A DNA stretch of 64,000 nucleotides from Gaeumannomyces sp. JS-464. Lineage: Eukaryota > Ascomycota > Sordariomycetes > Magnaporthales > Magnaporthaceae. A program made the position numbers and the translations under genes. Below are positions 57,463 to 64,000 of the stretch, one piece after another. The stretch's first letter is position 1; each line of letters opens with the position of its first letter. Where the stretch lies: NCBI GenBank assembly GCA_002197995.1, contig NGZR01000004.1, positions 310,001 to 374,000 on the forward strand. Direction: 5' to 3'. Below the pieces are notes generated by a model that made no database searches, was not told the origin of the DNA, and was given only the letters and a program-made list of their open reading frames with translations.

Positions 57463-58413
57463 ATGGCCTCCCCGGCAAAAACCTACATTGTCGAGCACCT
57501 GGATCCGGAGCTTGGCCCGTGGTCCGAGCTGGAGTACATCGCCATCGCCGAAGAGACGCAGTGTGCTGGCGGCACCTTTTTGCTGTCATCGCCCCCCGCT
57601 TTCTCCCCTCCAGCGGCCCTCCAAGCGATTCCAGCCTTCGAGGCCGAGAACCGCGGGGTTGAGGAGCTCTACGCTCAGGACAAGACACGAGTGTGTCTGC
57701 TCGACCCCTCTGCGGCCGAGGACCTGAGCCCGGAGGATGGCGGGAAATTCGACGTGTTTCTTTTCGGCGGCATTTTGGGTATGTTGCCCAAAATGCCATG
57801 CGCCCTGTCAAAGCAAGCCAAGGGGATGATGGACGCTGACTTCCGCAGGTGATGATCCTCCCAGGGGTATGGCGTCCTTGCCCCTCTCCAAGCGACGCTG
57901 AGGTGCCGCCATCGCGTAGTAGCGATGATGAGCTACAGTGGACCTGACTCTTCAACTGTAGATAGGACGTCTGAGCTACGAAAGAAGGGCTTCGAGGGCA
58001 GGAGGCTGGGGTCGAAGCAAATGACGACGGACACAGCAGTTCGTGTGACCAGAATGGTCGTCGAGGAGAAGCGTAAGACCCTGAAGCCAGAGCAAGTTCT
58101 TTTCCAGCTTGCATGAGAAACGCAGCCAGCTGACGGCGAGCTGCCTCTTCGATGGATCAAGTGCCCCTCGAGGATATCCCCTATCTCGACTTCCCCGAGT
58201 TGAAGTTCAACGAGCACGAGAGCACCGAGATGCCCTTTCTTACGTCAAGGGTGATGATGGAAAGCCAGTCATGCCAAAGGTAGTCAAATCCTCGTTCAAC
58301 ACTGTTATACGAATCATTCAATGTTCAAGCTGGCATAAAACTAACCCGCATGGAAGGGGATGATTGAGCTCATCGGCAAGGATGCTGACAAGGCAATCGA
58401 CGACCTGTTCTGA
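57463..58413 (+). CDS. SFM1: Protein arginine N-methyltransferase SFM1 (SPOUT family)
   Basis: SPOUT-fold methyltransferase that in yeast methylates an arginine of ribosomal protein Rps3. ATG at 57463 (MASPAKTYIVEHLDPELGPW). Introns are 57779-57848, 57867-57961, one of about 70 bases ending near 58160, and one of roughly 70 bases after PVMPK at about 58280. Motifs in order match the family: ELEYIAIAEETQCAGGTFLL, RVCLLDPSAAEDLSPEDGGK, FDVFLFGGILGDDPPRDRT (over two introns), GRRLGSKQMTTDTAVRVTR, LEDIPYLDFPELKFNEHEST and GMIELIGKDADKAIDDLF at the end. A single missing base near 58230 (CCCTTTCTTACG) breaks MPF-RYVKGDDGKP. The third intron's exact junctions are not settled. Length, about 225 residues after splicing, is normal. 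Confidence 0.9.
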
Positions 58414-58765
58414 TTGTTTCTTTGTACTGGAAAAGCCGTCTTCTATCTTTGTTCGTCGCCATAGGCGCTGGCATAGGTAACAGGAACCATTAGACGAACT
58501 GCTGGACTTGGAACGGCTGCCCCGACGTCGACGGGTGTTCGGACGTGGGCGCCCGGAGGGGTCATGACAATGCTAGCGCTTATCTTATCACTCACTGAGC
58601 GCCCGCGACCTCGAGCCGGCCCGTTCCTCGGTATACCTAACCTACTCGCCCCACAGTCCCGGACGATGCGCAAAAACTCATGACGGCTTCGCTTGCAACT
58701 TCTCTGATCAGACCTACGGCTTCTTTGCACCCACGGGGTTTCAGAGCTCAATAGCTCATGAGAAC
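58414..58765. other. Short intergenic spacer
   Basis: About 350 bases between SFM1 and the dihydroorotate dehydrogenase, both on the plus strand. No distinct motif seen. Confidence 0.5.
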
Positions 58766-59836
58766 ATGGCAAACTCTGGTCCTGCACACCCATCGCGTCT
58801 TCAGCTCAATCCGCCCCTGCTGAACTCGGCTACTCCATGGGCTACAAGTCTGAAGGATCTCCAGAAACTGTACAACTGTCCCCACACCGGGGCTGTAACT
58901 ACGAGAACATCCCTTATTCAAGGGTTTGATCACAACCCCGAGGTGCATCAGTATGCGCTGTATGACACTGTCGCCGTGTCAGCAGCCCTCCCCAGAGGTA
59001 CTAGCAATGCGAGCTTCAACTCGCTAGGCTACAGCCCACACACGCTCGCAGAATACCTGGCATGGATCAGGACCGCGGTCTCGACGGCACCGGCCCCGCG
59101 GCCGGGAAAGGCCTTCATAGTCTCCGTCACCGGGACGCCGCGAGAGGTGTCCGAGTGCTACCAAATGGTGGCCGCCGCGCAGCGGGACATCGCGGCGCCC
59201 CTTGCCGTGGAGCTGAACCTGTCGTGCCCCAACATCCCCGACAAGCCGCCTCCAGCGTACGACGGGCCGTCTATCCTGGAGTATATCGAGTGGATCTCGG
59301 AGCCGCAGCAGCAGGAGCTGCCGCGGATCCCGCTGGGGATCAAGACGCCGCCCTACACGCACTCGACGCAGTACACCACGCTCGCCAATGCGCTCATCGC
59401 GAGCGCCAGCCGGTCGCCGGACGGCATCTGCCCCGTGAGCTTCATCACGGCGACCAACACGCTCGGCTCGTGCCTGATGCTGTCTTCGGCCGGGAGCAAC
59501 GGCGGCGGCGGCGGCAGCAGCAGCGGCGGTTGTGGTGGGCAAGGCCACCAGCATCAGACACCCGTGCTGCCGCTCAGCGGGATCGGCGGCATGGCGGGCA
59601 CGCCGCTGCACCCGTTGTCGCTGGGCAACGTGGCCACGATCCGACGGATGCTGGACGAGCACCCGGACATGCTCGGCCATGTGCAGATCGTGGGCGCGGG
59701 GGGCGTCTGTGACTCTGGCGGCTACAGGCGCATGAGGTCCGTCGGCGCCGACGCGGTCGCTGTCGGGACGGGGCTGGGGGTTAAGGGGGTCAAGGTCTTT
59801 GAGGAGATAGCCAAGGACGTGGAGGGCGCCTGGTGA
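58766..59836 (+). CDS. Dihydroorotate dehydrogenase, class 1A (URA1-like)
   Basis: Cytosolic flavoenzyme, fumarate-dependent in characterised class 1A members, oxidising dihydroorotate to orotate. One uninterrupted exon of 356 codons from ATG 58766 (MANSGPAHPSRLQLNPPLLN). FMN and substrate motifs: SATPWATSLKDLQKLYNCPH, TGAVTTRTSLIQGFDHNPEV, FNSLGYSPHTLAEYL, the catalytic-cysteine loop VELNLSCPNIPDKPPPAYDG, IPLGIKTPPYTHSTQY, and the phosphate-binding end VGAGGVCDSGGYRRMRSVGADA. A Gly/Ser-rich insertion (GGGGGSSSGGCGGQGHQHQ; about 59500-59565) sits before LPLSGIGGMAG. Most filamentous ascomycetes use a mitochondrial class 2 enzyme for pyrimidine synthesis, so this class 1A copy is probably an additional enzyme whose physiological role is open. 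Confidence 0.9.
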   Translation: MANSGPAHPSRLQLNPPLLNSATPWATSLKDLQKLYNCPHTGAVTTRTSLIQGFDHNPEVHQYALYDTVAVSAALPRGTSNASFNSLGYSPHTLAEYLAWIRTAVSTAPAPRPGKAFIVSVTGTPREVSECYQMVAAAQRDIAAPLAVELNLSCPNIPDKPPPAYDGPSILEYIEWISEPQQQELPRIPLGIKTPPYTHSTQYTTLANALIASASRSPDGICPVSFITATNTLGSCLMLSSAGSNGGGGGSSSGGCGGQGHQHQTPVLPLSGIGGMAGTPLHPLSLGNVATIRRMLDEHPDMLGHVQIVGAGGVCDSGGYRRMRSVGADAVAVGTGLGVKGVKVFEEIAKDVEGAW

Positions 59837-62800
59837 GAGGCCAGAAGGCCCGGCATGCCTCTGTTGTACCACGGGTTTCTTGCTTGGGTCCGCTTTTCGG
59901 ATGGCAGTTGTTCCTTGCTCGGGTGCGCTCTTCCTCGGATGACAATTCTTCCTTCGTCGTGACCCATCTTGGTCGATAGCCCCGCGTGATGAGGTCAAGT
60001 CACTCCAGGCAAAACGGCCCTCTCGGGTCTGTGTTCCGGGCCGACCGATTCTTGTTGAGCTCGCTTCGCTCAGGGGGCCACATTTTCCATGTCGCAAGTC
60101 GTGGTCACATGTGGTTGGGGCCATTGGGCGGCGGTGCGCGCGCGCCATGGGTGCGCAAGCGTCTCCCCGGCTCATTACGTCCGATGATGCATCGCAGGAA
60201 GTCGCCAGCATCTTTTTAAGCGAACCATGATACGACTATGCGATCGCCCGGCTCTGTGCCGTGCCCAACCGGAGCCTTCTTCCCCCTCCTCCCTCACTGC
60301 GAGCTGGCGGCTTCGATACCAGACAAATGCCTGTTCTGGTATGCTTTTTTTCTTGTCCTGTTTGGGCGGAGGGTTTCACCTAGCTTAGGTGTTGCCGACG
60401 AGAAAGCCGCGCCCACGAGCCGGACCGTGGTTCAGGTCCAGGTCTAAGAAGGCCTCTTCGGATAGCTCCGGTTTCTGGAAACGGACAGCTACTTCCGACG
60501 GCTATCAAGCCGACTGGGCGGGTGAGGGCATGGATTTTTTCTCGTTTGCGTTTCGAATTATGCGTCTAGGGCTTGTTTCCTTTTGCTGCCAGCCATTTTC
60601 TCTTCTCCTTTCCTCACTTCGGCCGTCCCGCTCGTCTGGGAAGGGGCAACATCATCTGTTTCCGACCGTTGCTGTTTTCTCTACACTGCCTTCCCTCCCT
60701 CCCACGATGTCGAGGTGAGGATGGGTGATGCCCCGTGGAACCAGGGTGGTGGAGGGAGGCTCATGTGTACGCTTCGGTCCACATGATCGTTTGAGCGTTG
60801 CTTGGGCCACGTTGATTTGGGCAGTAATCGTCAACTGTAAGAACGCAGTGCCATAATCTTTCCACCAATCTCTAACTATTTGAAGCAGAGCAAGAAGTAG
60901 ACGAAGGTATGTTTCAAACACAAGGAGCGCCATGCCGTCCCGTCCGGCTCAGTCATTAGCCAGGAAATATGCTTGCAACGTAGCACGCCAATAAGGGACG
61001 GGCATTCCATTATGGATGTCGTTAATAATGGGACCCCCACAACGCCCACGCAAAACCGCTGTTTTATTCTCCGAGATGGGAACTGGCGGAGGACGGCATC
61101 ATCTGTGTGCAATTAGGCCGATAGCGTGTAATTGGGGACTTCATTTCGAAAGTGGCTGCCTGCGGGAGCGTGCCATCGCTTGGATCTTCGGTCACTCTAC
61201 CCAGGGGCCATGGATCCAATGCCGACGACGTCTACATAGGTATGTAATCCCCAAATTCGGCCCAACCTGGCCCATCAGTTCCTGGACCACCAAGGGTGGT
61301 GGCAGCATCATCACCATCAGCTGGGGTTCTGGTCCCAGGGTCAAGGCCTGATCGCCGCTTCAGGAGCCAGGCCGCAGTCGGATCTCCAGTTCGTCCGGCC
61401 ATGCCACCCAACAGCGATCGCCGCGGGAAGTTGTGTCGGTGGCAGGCTTTCATTGGAGGAATATTAAGACATTTTGGGTACCCTGGCCGACGGGAAAATT
61501 GCGGGGGAGTCAAGATCTGTTGGACAACCCTGGAAGCGGTGGGGACCCAATCCCAGCACCACAATGGCACCCCCCCGCCAGGTGGCAGGCCTGCCCCCCT
61601 CCAGCCTCCCCTGACCGCACCAGTCAAGAACGGCTGGAGAGGCGGAATCAGTGGAGAGGAAACAGTCAGCAGGGAAAAATAGCCTCCAAACGGGCTAGCT
61701 GGCGTGCCCGTCTCCTTTGAGGATCGAAGCCCGTGAGGGAGATATATTTCTGGCAGTATACCCATACCTGTCCAGCCGTCCGAGCTCGTTTCCCCATCGG
61801 GCGGGGCCATCTGATATCATTTGGCTCCGGGCCGGGCTGGTGGGCCGTCCTTGAGGAGCATGAGCTGTGTCGATGGCATGGCCTGTGCTGGTGGTTTGTA
61901 AGTGCTCACATAACGTCGCGCTCGCCGGGCCACAGGCAACTGAGACGGCAGCACACGCAAGATAGCATTGATGTGCCAAATCCACCCTCCCGCAAAACGA
62001 AAACTGGCCGCCAAGCGACAGCCCCCGGGCCTGCAACCGCTGATACGCAGGAGTCGTGGCTCACACGTCTTCTTCTCTTGGAGCGGACCCCACCGTTTGT
62101 CCACTCACCCGGCGCCGGTTTCCAGCTTGCCGGATCCTTCCTATGGTGACAGGTCAGCCGGCTGGCGGGCTGTGCTGGTGCTGGTTGTGTGTGCTCTTCG
62201 CGGAATATTAATCTTTTTGGAGTCCACCCACCGTGCCACACCCCATCCCGCTCGCTACTTACTGCCCTCAATGCTGTGCGCCCGTTGATTTGACGGCCCG
62301 ATAGGTCGCCCGCCCCCTGGCGTGTCAGATGCAGCAGGTAAACAAGGGGGCCACGAGGAGAGATGGGCAAATCGACAGTGCCAATTTCTCCATGGCTGCA
62401 ACAGGAACCGCGCTACCAGCCGCAATCAAGGGCGACGCACGCCTTCTGTAGCCAGGATCAGGTTGGTAAATAAGCACGAGAGCGCAGAGATAGGAAAGGC
62501 GCGAAATCAAAACGGCCTTTCGTCGTCGCTCATTTCCCTCCAGTCACAGCGGCCAGAAGGAGGGGGCTGCTACGCCATGCCACATTGCCCGGGCAATGGT
62601 AGCGATGGAGGGACCCGCGTTGGAACCCCAAAGGCCACCCCCTGCTTTGGATCATCCCGTCCCAAACTACCGTCTGGTGTCGTTGCTGGAGAATTGGAGC
62701 GTCGCCGGAGGGCGGAGGCAGGAGGAGAATGAGGAGACGAAAAGAGGAGAGGGACTGGCCGCCGGTATAGGAGCGCGAGGGATTCGATATCAAGATTGCG

Positions 62801-64000
62801 GAGTAGCCTGCCTCGCTGCCTGTGCACGCTGCGACCTTGTAGGGCCACCTAGATTACAGAGGCAATAGCAGCCTGCGGTTATAGCCGCGCTGGCCACATG
62901 AATGATTGAATAAGGAGTGCGCGAATCCCATCGAACCCGGCAAGCACGGTGAGCGAGCCTTTGCGCTTTTTGCAGTTGGTGCAGGGAAGGGGAAAAAAAA
63001 AAAAAGAAAAGGCAGAAAAAGCTCATCCAACCCCTCCAGCCAAGCCGGTGCCGCCGATGCCACCGGTCCCGACCGAACCCCAAAAAAAGAAAGCCCCTGG
63101 CTCGCGTCTGCAGCATGAGCTAGCTTCCGTGCTTTCATGTTGGCTTGCTTGGTTTCGGCTGGTCTAAAACAAACAAAAAGAGGGCCTGGTGCTCGCAGAA
63201 GTCGCGGATATTTTCTGCATGACGGCCGACGGCAGGGGTCCAATTCCACATCCATCGCCGTGCAGCATTTGTCGACTGTTGCAGAGGAGGCACGCTAGCA
63301 GCCAGCAGCAGCGAAGGAAGAGAGCTAGCAGTCGGCGAAATATTTCGGCCTCCCTTGGCGCCTGTTCCGGACGCTCGTCTGGTCCTGGGTGATCCCCCAC
63401 AGGGCCAGGCAGATCCCATCATCGATCCACAGCCACCTCGCCAGCCAAAGCCTCATCTTCACGACGACGGCCGCTGCTGCCGTCGATCACACCACCCCAG
63501 CCCAGATTCCCCTTCCCCCCTTTCTGGGGCCACGTCCGGATTCAATGCGTTGAAGAGAAGGCACCCGACTCGACGAACCAGAACCGCCTCTCAGCCGCCT
63601 CCTGGGGGCGACCTTCTGACTTGAATCACGGCGCAAACCATCTCGCCCAGCCCTGTTCGGACGACCCGACTCCACTTCCCACTTGCACCTTCATCGCCAG
63701 CAACCTTGGAGTGGCCTCCTTGAACGTGCCTTCTTTCCATATCATCCCCGGCCATCGTCCACCGTCCATCCACAGCAGGCGCAGATCAAATAATTCCTGG
63801 TGCGCCTGCCTGCCTATTTCTGTCGCCAACCGCCCGCGTGACTTGCAAACACACTGGAACCATCCACCTACACGATTTTTTTTGATTTTTTTTTTCTGGC
63901 GCACTCTAATCCTTACCGAAAGCCCCCGGCCCAACGGCGATCAATAATATCGGATCAGGCAGCCCGGCATAGCACAGAGTGCCGCCGCAACGCTTTGTGT
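59837..64000. other. Gene-free right end
   Basis: About 4.2 kb in which I find no supported gene on either strand. Open frames are short and compositionally random. There are A- and T-runs near 62992-63005 and 63880-63897. The pyrimidine-rich sequence from about 63480 may be the leader of a gene beyond the window. Confidence 0.5.

Overview
The window is nuclear DNA from a filamentous ascomycete, most likely a Sordariomycete. The evidence is short GT-AG introns with fungal branch points (CTAAC-type), gene-sparse GC-rich DNA, typical fungal proteins (B-type cyclin, KEX1 carboxypeptidase, DRE2, Pth11-like receptor, NACHT/STAND protein), and a transposon showing the CpA-to-TpA decay of repeat-induced point mutation (RIP). 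About 17 protein-coding genes can be supported. I saw no rRNA, CRISPR array or convincing tRNA gene.

Layout. 1-16 kb: cyclin B (+), a Ca2+-regulated aspartate/glutamate-type mitochondrial carrier (+), then a ten-exon SNF2 helicase (-). 16.4-23 kb: an accessory-looking NACHT protein (+), divergent from the helicase, carrying two separate C2H2 zinc-finger clusters with a Gln-rich stretch and three degenerate repeats between them; a poorly resolved coding stretch follows. 23-26 kb: two minus-strand membrane proteins, a FucP-like MFS transporter and a Pth11/rhodopsin-like 7TM protein. 29.8-38.3 kb: an amidohydrolase (-), a large fungal-specific protein of unknown function (+) and a DHA-type MFS transporter (+). 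38.6-41.7 kb: a 3.1-kb RIP-decayed Tc1/mariner (pogo/Fot1-like) element with 85-bp terminal inverted repeats and a TA target duplication, ending about 125 bp before the next start codon. 41.9-59.8 kb: mainly housekeeping genes, namely an acidic nuclear-type protein, mitochondrial Met-tRNA formyltransferase, an STF2-like protein, DRE2, a SAM methyltransferase, KEX1, SFM1 (Rps3 arginine methyltransferase) and a class 1A dihydroorotate dehydrogenase. 59.8-64 kb holds no gene I can support.

No operon-like pathway is evident; the genes are mostly independent housekeeping functions interrupted by two accessory zones (NACHT/transport at 16-26 kb, transporter/transposon at 36-42 kb). Most genes, including ones expected to be essential, carry one or more single-base frame breaks. 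Several lie in short C or G runs, which points to base-calling error in the assembly rather than true pseudogenes. Gene models below give the overall span, with introns described in the evidence and frame breaks flagged.
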